Position numbers and translations under genes: made by a program. From Lysobacterales bacterium (GTDB lineage Bacteria; Pseudomonadota; Gammaproteobacteria; Xanthomonadales; Xanthomonadaceae), in contig JAATFS010000100.1 of assembly GCA_015655035.1 (NCBI GenBank), forward strand, positions 1 to 8,819: a stretch of DNA of 8,819 nt, written 5' to 3'. This document shows positions 1 to 6,041 of the stretch, one piece after another. The notes beneath the pieces are model-generated. The model ran no database searches and was not told where the DNA came from. It saw only the letters and a list, made by a program, of their open reading frames with translations. Position 1 is the first letter of the stretch; each line of letters begins with the position of its first letter.

Positions 1-1219
1 CCAGATCTTCGCCGGACATCTGCCAGGAGATGTCGGACAGGTGCACCAGGCCGTCGATGCCGCCGTCCAGGCCGATGAAGATGCCGAAGTCGGTGATCGA
101 CTTGATCTGGCCCGACACCTTGTCGCCCTTCTTGTGGATGGCCGCGAAGGTCTCCCACGGATTGGCGGCAACCTGCTTCATGCCCAGCGAGATACGACGA
201 CGCTCTTCGTCGACGTCCAGGACCATGACCTCGACTTCGTCACCGACCTGCACGACCTTGGACGGGTTGACGTTCTTGTTGGTCCAATCCATTTCCGACA
301 CGTGCACCAAGCCTTCGACACCCGGCTCGATCTCGACGAATGCGCCGTAATCGGTGACGTTGGAGACCTTGCCGAACACACGGCTGTTGGCCGGGTAACG
401 ACGTGCGATGTTGTCCCACGGATCCTCGCCCAGCTGCTTCAGGCCCAGGCTGACGCGGTTACGCTCGCGATCGAACTTCAGCACGCGCACGTCCAGCTCG
501 TCGCCGACGTTGACCACCTCGGACGGATGGCGCACGCGCTTCCATGCCATGTCGGTGATGTGCAGCAGGCCGTCGATGCCACCCAGGTCCACGAATGCGC
601 CGTAGTCGGTCAGGTTCTTGACCACACCCTTCAGGATCGCGCCTTCCTGCAGCTTGTCCATCAGCTGCTCGCGCTCTTCCGAATGCTCGCTCTCGACCAC
701 CGCACGGCGGGAGACGACCACGTTGTTGCGCTTGCGGTCCAGCTTGATCAGCTTGAACTCAAGCTCCTTGCCTTCCAGGTAGGCCGGGTCGCGCACCGGG
801 CGCACATCCACCAGCGAACCAGGCAGGAACGCGCGGACATCCTTGATGTCCACGGTGAAACCACCCTTGACCTTGCCGCTGATGCGGCCGGTGATGGTCT
901 CGTTCTTTTCCAACGCTTCTTCCAGCTCGTCCCACACCATTGCGCGCTTGGCCTTCTCGCGCGACAGCACGGTTTCGCCGAAGCCGTTCTCGATGGAGTC
1001 GAGGGCAACCTTGACCAGGTCGCCTTCGGCAACGTCGATCTCGCCAGCGTCGTTACGGAACTGTTCGATCGGCACGATGCCTTCGGACTTGAGGCCTGCA
1101 TTGATCACCACCACGTCGCCGCGGACTTCCACGACGGTACCGGTGACGATGGAGCCAGGCTTCAGCTTCGCCAGATTGGCTTGACTGGCTTCGAACAGCT
1201 CGGCAAAAGATTCGGTCAT
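1..1219 (-). CDS. rpsA: 30S ribosomal protein S1, 3' end cut by window edge
   Basis: Ribosomal protein S1 binds mRNA on the 30S subunit and helps initiate translation on structured or weak-SD messages. The 406 visible residues begin MTESFAELFEAS, as in gammaproteobacterial S1, and contain serial S1/OB repeats. Repeats 1 and 2 (about residues 21-87 and 106-172) are the divergent ribosome-binding pair. Repeats 3 and 4 (about 192-262 and 278-349) carry the canonical patterns TDYGAFV, DGLLH or EGLVH, and RxSLGLKQ or RRISLGMKQ. Repeat 5 starts near 365 (TDFGIFIGL, DGLVHLSDISW) and is cut by the edge. Family proteins are about 555-560 residues, so roughly 150 are missing. The ATG at 1219-1217 gives the full family N-terminus. 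Upstream there is only a weak GAG (1230-1228) in an AU-rich stretch, a known peculiarity of rpsA. The gene follows cmk on the same strand after 187 bases. Confidence 0.98.
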   Translation of the reverse strand, partial: MTESFAELFEASQANLAKLKPGSIVTGTVVEVRGDVVVINAGLKSEGIVPIEQFRNDAGEIDVAEGDLVKVALDSIENGFGETVLSREKAKRAMVWDELEEALEKNETITGRISGKVKGGFTVDIKDVRAFLPGSLVDVRPVRDPAYLEGKELEFKLIKLDRKRNNVVVSRRAVVESEHSEEREQLMDKLQEGAILKGVVKNLTDYGAFVDLGGIDGLLHITDMAWKRVRHPSEVVNVGDELDVRVLKFDRERNRVSLGLKQLGEDPWDNIARRYPANSRVFGKVSNVTDYGAFVEIEPGVEGLVHVSEMDWTNKNVNPSKVVQVGDEVEVMVLDVDEERRRISLGMKQVAANPWETFAAIHKKGDKVSGQIKSITDFGIFIGLDGGIDGLVHLSDISWQMSGEDL

Positions 1220-1287
1220 TTGATTTACTCAGTTGAACACACGGATAGTCGATTCAATGCCTCGATGCGATTGAATGCGTACTACCC
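1220..1287 (-). promoter_or_regulatory. Structured rpsA leader with long hairpin and weak SD
   Basis: Read on the minus strand, GGGTAGT (1287-1281) can pair with ACTATCC (1249-1243), 7 pairs including one G-U. Inside it CG (1279-1278) pairs with CG (1251-1250), and ATTCAAT (1276-1270) pairs perfectly with ATTGAAT (1258-1252). Only single-base bulges (1280, 1277) interrupt the stem. The stem ends 23 bases before the ATG, and those 23 bases are mostly unpaired, AU-rich and carry only a weak GAG. In E. coli and relatives rpsA has a folded leader without a good SD and is autoregulated by S1. The fold here is seen by eye; the regulatory role is inferred. Confidence 0.5.
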
Positions 1288-1383
1288 AGCCTGTTAGTCG
1301 ACCCCGTACCGCAGGTCGTGTGTGAAGTGAAAATACCGCCACGCACCATGCATGACGGAACCTTGTACAACTCTGTCCTGCAA

Positions 1384-1430
1384 CGGGGGAAACCCCCGCC
1401 TGCCAGCTACTGGTTTCTGTGGGAAACCGG
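1384..1430 (-). other. Two hairpins around the cmk stop codon, no U-tract
   Basis: On the minus strand the end of cmk forms CCGGTTTC/GAAACCAG (arms 1430-1423 and 1417-1410, one G-U pair). It is followed just after the stop codon by CGGGGG-TTT-CCCCCG (1398-1384). Neither is followed by a run of T on the minus strand, so these are not good intrinsic terminators. They could be RNA-processing or pausing structures between cmk and rpsA, which would still allow read-through. The function is not determined. Confidence 0.35.
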
Positions 1431-2093
1431 CAACAATCCAAGCACCCGCTCGACGACTTCCTCGATGCCGATGCCGGTGGTATCGACAAGGACGGCATCT
1501 TCGGCCGGCCTCAACGGAGCCACGGCCCGCTGTGCATCGCGGGCATCGCGGGCCATGATCTCGCGCAGCAGGTCGTCAAAGATAACCGAAACACCCTTTT
1601 CCATCAACTGGTTATGCCGCCGACCGGCCCGCTCCTCGGCACTTGCCGTCAGGAACACCTTGTAGGGGGCATCCGGGAAGATGACCGTACCCATGTCGCG
1701 CCCGTCGGCCACCAGCCCCGGCGGGCGCCGGAACGAGCGCTGGCGCTCCTTCAGCGCCAGGCGAACCTCGGGAATCGCCGCGATCGCCGAGGCCAGCGCG
1801 CCCGTGGTCTCCAGGCGCAATTCCTCGGTGGCATCGACCTCGTTCACCAGCACCCGCAGGCCATTCTCAGCCCGATCCACGAACTCGACCCGGGTATCGA
1901 ACGCGCATCGAACCAGGCTCGCGGCGTCAGAGACATCCAGGTTCGCCCAGCCAGCCGCCACGCCCACGGCACGATAGAGCGCCCCGGAATCCAGGTAGTG
2001 CCAGCCCAGCCGTGCCGCGACGATGCGACTGACCGTGCCCTTGCCTGCGCCAGAAGGCCCATCGATGGTGAGTACGGGCGAAGGATCGATCAT
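1407..2093 (-). CDS. cmk: (d)CMP kinase (cytidylate kinase)
   Basis: Cytosolic nucleoside monophosphate kinase that transfers phosphate from ATP to CMP or dCMP, giving CDP or dCDP for RNA, DNA and phospholipid precursor supply. The 228 residues match the usual bacterial length (about 225-230). The Walker A loop GPSGAGKGT is at residues 12-20. The CMP-binding segment YLDSGALYR is at 33-41, the GLVADGRDMGT motif at 126-136 and the KVFLTAS strand at 145-151. An Arg/Asp-rich segment (IMARDARDAQR), typical of the lid region, follows. The ATG at 2093 is preceded by GGAG at a 5-base spacing. A second ATG at 2097 is in another frame. The gene has its own perfect -10 box upstream and lies directly before rpsA, the arrangement conserved in gammaproteobacteria. 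Confidence 0.98.
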   Translation of the reverse strand: MIDPSPVLTIDGPSGAGKGTVSRIVAARLGWHYLDSGALYRAVGVAAGWANLDVSDAASLVRCAFDTRVEFVDRAENGLRVLVNEVDATEELRLETTGALASAIAAIPEVRLALKERQRSFRRPPGLVADGRDMGTVIFPDAPYKVFLTASAEERAGRRHNQLMEKGVSVIFDDLLREIMARDARDAQRAVAPLRPAEDAVLVDTTGIGIEEVVERVLGLLPVSHRNQ

Positions 2094-2097
2094 TCAT

Positions 2098-2127
2098 GCT
2101 CCAGGGGGTCGGCAAACCATCATTATA
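2098..2127 (-). promoter_or_regulatory. cmk promoter -10 box and ribosome binding site
   Basis: On the minus strand a perfect TATAAT lies at 2127-2122, which would place the transcript start near 2115 and give a leader of about 20 bases. GGAG (2103-2100) is the SD sequence for cmk. No convincing -35 box is seen at 16-18 bases; the nearest candidates (GTGGAA and TTGCAG, around 2145-2155) are poor or too far. The promoter diverges from that of rpmJ. Confidence 0.55.
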
Positions 2128-2159
2128 GACCCCCGCACCCGGACTTCCACTGCAACCAC

Positions 2160-2189
2160 TTGAAAGCACGACGAAAAGCCGGTTACAAT
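2160..2189 (+). promoter_or_regulatory. Sigma-70-type promoter of rpmJ
   Basis: TTGAAA (2160-2165) and TACAAT (2184-2189) are separated by 18 bases, close to the TTGACA/TATAAT consensus, and predict a start near 2196. This gives a leader of about 73 bases before rpmJ. A direct repeat TTGCGGG occurs at 2189-2195 and 2201-2207, overlapping the predicted start. No recognisable Zur-type palindrome is visible around the boxes. Confidence 0.65.
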
Positions 2190-2205
2190 TGCGGGCTTAC
2201 TTGCG

Positions 2206-2268
2206 GGTGCACCTACCAGAACAGGCGCATCCCTTTCCCCGAATCCACGTTTACGCCTGAGGTGTGTC
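2206..2268 (+). promoter_or_regulatory. rpmJ leader fold that can bury the SD sequence
   Basis: Two stems stack end to end. GGTGCACCT (2206-2214) pairs with AGGTGTGTC (2260-2268) over 9 consecutive pairs, three of them G-U. CAGGCG (2222-2227) pairs perfectly with CGCCTG (2254-2259), directly adjoining. There is a 7-base bulge (2215-2221) and a 26-base apical loop. The SD sequence GAGG (2259-2262) lies fully inside the helix, and the outer stem ends on the base before the ATG. GGTGCACC (2206-2213) is also a perfect DNA palindrome, so a protein-binding role at DNA level is possible. The pairing is seen in the sequence; the control of L36 translation is inferred. Confidence 0.45.
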
Positions 2269-2394
2269 ATGAAAGTCCTGTCCTCCCTGAAGTCGGCGAA
2301 GACCCGTCACCGCGACTGCAAGGTAGTGCGCCGCCGCGGCAAGGTCTTCGTGATCTGCAAGTCCAATCCGCGTTTCAAGGCTCGCCAGCGCTAA
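2269..2394 (+). CDS. rpmJ: 50S ribosomal protein L36, zinc-ligand-poor form
   Basis: Small basic protein of the large ribosomal subunit, 41 residues, encoded by a gene short enough to be missed by ORF filters. It begins MKVLSSLKSAK and ends NPRFKARQR. The layout is that of the YkgO-like L36 rather than the classic four-ligand zinc ribbon. Classic L36 uses C-x2-C, a third Cys and a His. Here only Cys17 and Cys30 remain, His14 stands near the first Cys position, and the C-terminal His is replaced in a PRFK context. Two or three possible ligands suggest weak or no zinc binding. The ATG at 2269 has GAGG at a 6-base spacing. The gene is a stand-alone unit with its own promoter and terminator, away from the spc ribosomal operon where many bacteria keep rpmJ. 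Confidence 0.95.
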   Translation: MKVLSSLKSAKTRHRDCKVVRRRGKVFVICKSNPRFKARQR

Positions 2395-2419
2395 GCGGCT
2401 GCCCGAGAACGGCAAGATC

Positions 2420-2449
2420 CGAAAAAACCGCCTGCCGGCGGTTTTTTCG
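2420..2449 (+). terminator. Intrinsic terminator of rpmJ
   Basis: A perfect 13-bp stem: CGAAAAAACCGCC (2420-2432) pairs with GGCGGTTTTTTCG (2437-2449) around a TGCC loop. The T6 run in the 3' arm serves as the U-tract. It begins 26 bases after the rpmJ stop codon. The A6 run in the 5' arm makes it symmetrical, so it could also stop minus-strand transcription. Confidence 0.9.
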
Positions 2450-2650
2450 TTTACGGCCAACCGGTCACACTTTAAGTGCTGTAACGAACTTGCCTGCCCA
2501 ATCGATGACATGCGCCACATCCACGCACCCAGCGTAGCGGATGCGGGATCAGGCGCGCAGTGGGCGGCAACCGGCAATGACTTAATATCCGCGAACGCCC
2601 AGCCAATCGCCCAGACTCACTTTAGGGCACGACCAGAGTAATCACTAGGA
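2450..2650 (+). promoter_or_regulatory. Gene-free upstream region of aguA
   Basis: No open frame of interest was found in these 201 bases. The best -10 candidate is TAATAT (2583-2588), but no acceptable -35 is seen 16-18 bases before it. A direct repeat CGCCCAG occurs at 2596-2602 and 2608-2614, just past the predicted start. Since a strong terminator precedes this region, aguA must have a promoter here, but its exact place is uncertain. Confidence 0.3.
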
Positions 2651-3688
2651 ATGACTGACCGCTTTCATTTTCCCGCTGAGTGGGAACCCCAGTCCGCCGT
2701 CCTGATCGCCTGGCCACACGCCGATACCGACTGGGCCGACCGCCTGGCCGAGGTCGAGGAGACCTATATCGCGCTGGTTGCGGCCATCACCCGTTTCGAG
2801 CCGGCGGTCGTATGCGTGGCCGACGACGACCTGCAGATCTATGCGGAAGCCCGGCTGCGCTCGGCCCGTGTGGCGATGGACAAGGTGCAGTTCGTGATCG
2901 CAGCATACAACGACACCTGGCTGCGCGATTCCGGCCCGATCACGCTCAGGCGCGGCCAGCAGGAGTTCCAATTGCTGGACTTCCGCTTCACCGGCTGGGG
3001 CGGCAAGTTCGAGGCCGGCCTGGACGACCAGTTGATCGGCGCGCTGCAAGCGGCCGGCGTGTTCGCCCGCCCGTCGGTGCGAAGCGTCGATTTCGCACTG
3101 GAAGGCGGTGCGATCGACACCGATGGCGCCGGCACGCTGCTGACCACCTGGCAGTGCCTGCACGAACGTCACCCACAGCGCACGCGTGAGTCACTGAGTG
3201 CCGACCTGGCCACCTGGCTGGCACAGGACCGGGTGCTATGGCTGGATCACGGCTACCTCGAAGGCGACGACACCGACGCCCATATCGATACGCTGGCGCG
3301 TTTCGCAGCGCCCGACGCGATCGTGTACCAGGGCTGCGACCAGCCAGACGACACCCACTACGCCGAACTGCAGGCGATGGGCGCCGAGCTGGCGGCGCTG
3401 CGCACGGCGGATGGGCAGCCATACCGCTTGTTCGTGCTGCCGTGGGCCCAGCCCATCCTCGATGAAGGGCGGCGACTCGCGGCCTCCTACGCCAATTTCC
3501 TGATCGTGAACGGCGCGGTACTGATCCCGGCCTATGGCGATCCGGCCGATAGCGTGGCCCAGGCCGTCATTGCCCAGGCCTTCCCTGGCCGCGAGATCGT
3601 GCCGGTGCCCTGCCGCCCGTTGATCTGGCAGAACGGCAGCCTGCATTGCCTCACCATGCAATTGCCGGCTGGCCTGCTGGCCACCTGA
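2651..3688 (+). CDS. aguA: Agmatine deiminase (agmatine iminohydrolase)
   Basis: Hydrolyses agmatine to N-carbamoylputrescine and ammonia, the first step of the agmatine route to putrescine. It belongs to the peptidyl-arginine-deiminase-like guanidine-modifying superfamily (pentein fold). At 345 residues it is slightly shorter than many agmatine deiminases. Visible motifs are PAEWEPQ at 8-14, NDTWLRDSGP at 87-96, GWGGKF at 115-120, EGGAIDTDG at 151-159, LEGDDTDAHID at 203-213 (His211 the likely catalytic His) and SYANFLIVNGAVLIPAYGD at 279-297. GSLHC at 329-333 supplies Cys333 as the nucleophile. The loop before that Cys reads WQNGSLHC rather than the GGGNIHC of other family members. The ATG at 2651 keeps the conserved N-terminus. 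AGGA touches it directly, so SD spacing is poor. aguB follows after 79 bases. Confidence 0.95.
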   Translation: MTDRFHFPAEWEPQSAVLIAWPHADTDWADRLAEVEETYIALVAAITRFEPAVVCVADDDLQIYAEARLRSARVAMDKVQFVIAAYNDTWLRDSGPITLRRGQQEFQLLDFRFTGWGGKFEAGLDDQLIGALQAAGVFARPSVRSVDFALEGGAIDTDGAGTLLTTWQCLHERHPQRTRESLSADLATWLAQDRVLWLDHGYLEGDDTDAHIDTLARFAAPDAIVYQGCDQPDDTHYAELQAMGAELAALRTADGQPYRLFVLPWAQPILDEGRRLAASYANFLIVNGAVLIPAYGDPADSVAQAVIAQAFPGREIVPVPCRPLIWQNGSLHCLTMQLPAGLLAT

Positions 3689-3699
3689 TTCGACTTCCT

Positions 3700-3750
3700 G
3701 CCGGCCCATGTGGCCGGCGTTACAGCAAGGCGCGCTAACCTGGGCGCCTT
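3700..3750 (+). other. Tandem hairpins in the aguA-aguB gap
   Basis: Two perfect 7-bp hairpins lie between the genes. GCCGGCC (3700-3706) pairs with GGCCGGC (3712-3718) around CATGT. AAGGCGC (3727-3733) pairs with GCGCCTT (3744-3750) around a 10-base loop. Neither is followed by a true U-tract (GTTACAG and CTTCGCG). They may stabilise or process the mRNA, or partly attenuate aguB. Co-transcription of the two genes remains likely. Confidence 0.4.
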
Positions 3751-3767
3751 CTTCGCGGATGCTTTGC

Positions 3768-4652
3768 ATGACCCGTCATACCCTTCCCGTCGCGCTGATC
3801 CAGGAGCGCAACCACGGAGACGCCGAAGCCAATCTCGCCGTCATCGAATCGCGCGTGGCCGAAGCCGCCGCACAGGGCGCCAGGCTGGTGCTGCTGCAGG
3901 AACTGCACAATGGCGCGTATTTCTGCCAGCACGAGTCGGTCGATGAATTCGATCTGGCCGAGCCGATCCCCGGCCCCAGCACCGAACGCCTGAGTGCGCT
4001 TGCCAAGCGCCACGGCGTAGTGCTGGTCAGCTCCCTGTTCGAGCGCCGCGCCGCCGGCCTGTACCACAACACCGCGGTGATATTCGAAAAGGACGGCACC
4101 CTGCTCGGCAAGTACCGCAAGATGCATATTCCCGACGATCCGGGTTTTTACGAGAAGTTCTATTTCACCCCCGGCGATATCGGCTTCAAACCGATCGACA
4201 CTTCGGTTGGCCGCCTGGGTGTACTGGTGTGCTGGGACCAGTGGTATCCGGAAGCCGCGCGCCTGATGGCGCTGGCTGGCGCCGAGCTGCTGCTCTACCC
4301 CACCGCGATCGGATGGGACCCAGACGATGAGCAGGCCGAACAGGAGCGCCAGCGCGATGCCTGGATACTGAGCCATCGTGGCCATGCCGTGGCCAACGGC
4401 TTGCCGGTGCTTTCGTGCAATCGCGTCGGCCACGAACCGTCTCCGCTGGGCGCTTCCGGCATCCAGTTCTGGGGCAATAGCCATGTACTGGGTCCGCAGG
4501 GCGAATTCATCGCCGAAGCCGGCGGCGATCCGACCGTATTGGTATGCGATGTCGACCTGCGCCGCAGCGAACAGGTACGGCGGATCTGGCCGTTCCTGCG
4601 CGACCGCCGTATCGACGCCTATGGCGATCTGCTGAAGCGCTACATCGATTGA
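3768..4652 (+). CDS. aguB: N-carbamoylputrescine amidase
   Basis: Nitrilase-superfamily (carbon-nitrogen hydrolase) enzyme that converts N-carbamoylputrescine to putrescine, CO2 and ammonia, the step after AguA. With the ATG at 3768 it has 294 residues, close to known family members. The catalytic triad is visible: Glu45 in LLQELHNG, Lys118 in KYRKMHIPDDPGFYEK and Cys155 in VLVCWDQWYPE. Further family marks are YPTAIGW (177-183), GNSHVLGPQGE (236-246) and the C-terminal RRIWPFLRDRRIDAY (271-285). An in-frame ATG at 3708 is rejected because it adds 20 non-conserved residues and lies inside an intergenic hairpin. ATG 3759 adds only three residues and cannot be excluded. A weak GGA lies 8 bases before 3768. 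It is probably co-transcribed with aguA. Confidence 0.96.
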   Translation: MTRHTLPVALIQERNHGDAEANLAVIESRVAEAAAQGARLVLLQELHNGAYFCQHESVDEFDLAEPIPGPSTERLSALAKRHGVVLVSSLFERRAAGLYHNTAVIFEKDGTLLGKYRKMHIPDDPGFYEKFYFTPGDIGFKPIDTSVGRLGVLVCWDQWYPEAARLMALAGAELLLYPTAIGWDPDDEQAEQERQRDAWILSHRGHAVANGLPVLSCNRVGHEPSPLGASGIQFWGNSHVLGPQGEFIAEAGGDPTVLVCDVDLRRSEQVRRIWPFLRDRRIDAYGDLLKRYID

Positions 4653-4736
4653 GCGCGCGGCATGGGCCGCAGGCGCGGGCTGGATGCCATACAGATGCAC
4701 CACCCGCCCGGCCCATTGCCGGCGAACCACCTACCG

Positions 4737-5975
4737 ATGAATGAAGCAATGACCGAACCTACGCTCCCCACCCCGCCTGCAGACGATGCGCTTTCCGGCC
4801 AGCCATATCGCATCGTCGAACGCGACGGCGTGCGCTACACCTTGCTGGGCACCGCGCATGTGTCGCAGGCCAGCGTGGCTGCGGTCGAGAAGGCGATCGA
4901 GAGCGGCCAATACGATGCGGTCGCGGTCGAGCTGGATGCCCAGCGCCTGCAGGCGCTGTCCGATCCCGATGCGCTGGCCAAGCTCGATCTCGTACAGGTG
5001 ATCCGCAATGGGCGCGTGGCGTTGTTCGCCGCCAATCTCGCGCTGGCCGCCTATCAACGCCGGCTGGCCAAGCAGTTGGGGATCGAGCCTGGTGCCGAAC
5101 TCAAGCAGGCGGTGTACCTGGCGCGCGAACGCGGTTTGCCGGTGCACCTGATCGACCGCGAGGTCGGGCTTACGTTCAAGCGCGCGTCGGGACGTCTTGG
5201 CTTCTTCGGCAAGCTCAAGCTGGGCGGTGGATTGCTCGCCGGGCTGTTCGCAGCCGACGAAGTCGGCGAGGACGAGATCGAGAAACTCAAGCAGGGCGAC
5301 ATGCTCGAGGCCAGCTTCGGCGACTTCGCCAGCGAAAGCCCCGAGCTGTACGAAACCATCATTGCCGAGCGCGACCGCTACATGGCCACGCGGCTGCGCG
5401 AGGAAGCTGGCGGTGGCCAGCGCGAAGTGCTGGCGGTGGTCGGAGCCGGCCATCTCGCAGGCCTGGCACGGCACCTGGAGTCGGACACGGAGGCAGCAGG
5501 ACCGCTGCGCGCATCCCTGGAACACGTGCAGAGCAAGAAGCGCATCCCCTGGATCACGCTGGGCATCCTGGCTGTCATCATCGCCGGCATCGCGGTGGGA
5601 TTCTGGCGCGGCGGGCTGTCGATGGGCACCGACCTGCTGCTGCAATGGGCGATGTATACCGGTGGCCTGGCGGCGCTCGGCTGCCTGGCGGCAGGCAGTC
5701 ATCCGCTCAGTATCCTGACCGCTGCCGCAGTCGCGCCGTTCAAGCCATTCCGGCTCAGCGTGCCTACCGGTGCCTTCGCCGCCTTGGTCGAAGTGCATAT
5801 GCGCAAGCCAGAATACGGCGATTTCCTGAATCTGCGCGACGACGCCCAGAGCTTGCGCGGCTGGTATCGCAACCGCGTTTCGAGGGTGGTACTGACCTTC
5901 CTGCTGACCAACCTGGGCAGCATGCTCGGCGTCTGGCTGGCGGGCTGGCAGATCTTCCACAAGCTGCAAGGCTAG
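4737..5975 (+). CDS. TraB/PrgY (Tiki-related) family membrane protein
   Basis: 412 residues from the ATG at 4737. An in-frame ATG at 4749 is an equally possible start, and neither has a strong SD (GAAG lies 2 bases before 4749). The soluble N-terminal part has the TraB-family pattern: GTAHVS at 38-43, VELDAQR at 64-70, LIDREVGLTFKR at 138-149 and VVGAGHL at 234-240. The two GxxH motifs (His41, His239) and Glu65 correspond to the putative metal-hydrolase signature shared by TraB/PrgY and Tiki proteins. The C-terminus has membrane segments at about 271-290, 300-320, 322-335 and 383-406, suggesting inner-membrane anchoring with the domain attached. The enterococcal relatives limit peptide pheromone activity; the role here is unknown. 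It lies 84 bases after aguB, so it may share that transcript. Confidence 0.85.
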   Translation: MNEAMTEPTLPTPPADDALSGQPYRIVERDGVRYTLLGTAHVSQASVAAVEKAIESGQYDAVAVELDAQRLQALSDPDALAKLDLVQVIRNGRVALFAANLALAAYQRRLAKQLGIEPGAELKQAVYLARERGLPVHLIDREVGLTFKRASGRLGFFGKLKLGGGLLAGLFAADEVGEDEIEKLKQGDMLEASFGDFASESPELYETIIAERDRYMATRLREEAGGGQREVLAVVGAGHLAGLARHLESDTEAAGPLRASLEHVQSKKRIPWITLGILAVIIAGIAVGFWRGGLSMGTDLLLQWAMYTGGLAALGCLAAGSHPLSILTAAAVAPFKPFRLSVPTGAFAALVEVHMRKPEYGDFLNLRDDAQSLRGWYRNRVSRVVLTFLLTNLGSMLGVWLAGWQIFHKLQG

Positions 5976-5986
5976 GCCTCTCCGCA

Positions 5987-6027
5987 TGGCGGCCCCTGCC
6001 TGGCACATCATCAAGGGACCGCCGCCA
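5987..6027. terminator. Possible bidirectional hairpin between convergent genes
   Basis: TGGCGGC (5987-5993) pairs perfectly with GCCGCCA (6021-6027), and CCC (5994-5996) can continue with GGG (6015-6017) across a small bulge. It sits in the 66-base gap between the convergent TraB-family and EEP genes, where transcription from both sides should end. There is no U-tract on either strand, so a terminator role is only suggested by position. Confidence 0.35.
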
Positions 6028-6041
6028 CGCCACCTATGCCA

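Noticed and set aside
41..1297. Plus-strand open frame of 418 codons opposite rpsA
   Set aside because: It is antisense to a certain S1 gene. The frame is open because of GC-rich codon bias, and its translation is His/Asp/Leu/Val-rich with no domain pattern.
1419..2537. Plus-strand open frame of 372 codons across cmk, its promoter and rpmJ
   Set aside because: It overlaps cmk antisense and rpmJ in another frame and runs through the rpmJ terminator; no family features are seen.
2450..2650. Small RNA or tRNA gene in the spacer before aguA
   Set aside because: No cloverleaf, no strong hairpin with U-tract and no clear promoter pair was found; only a weak -10 box and a short repeat are seen.
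3735..4730. Minus-strand open frame of 331 codons opposite aguB
   Set aside because: It is a shadow of aguB, whose catalytic triad and family motifs are clear; the antisense product shows no recognisable motif.
4737..5975. Conjugation or plasmid transfer gene, because of the TraB name
   Set aside because: The motifs are of the PrgY/TraB pheromone-shutdown family, not the conjugative pore protein TraB. No other transfer or mobile gene is present.
4731..6014. Minus-strand open frame of 427 codons opposite the TraB-family gene
   Set aside because: It is a codon-bias shadow. The plus strand has conserved motifs and coherent membrane segments, and the minus product does not.
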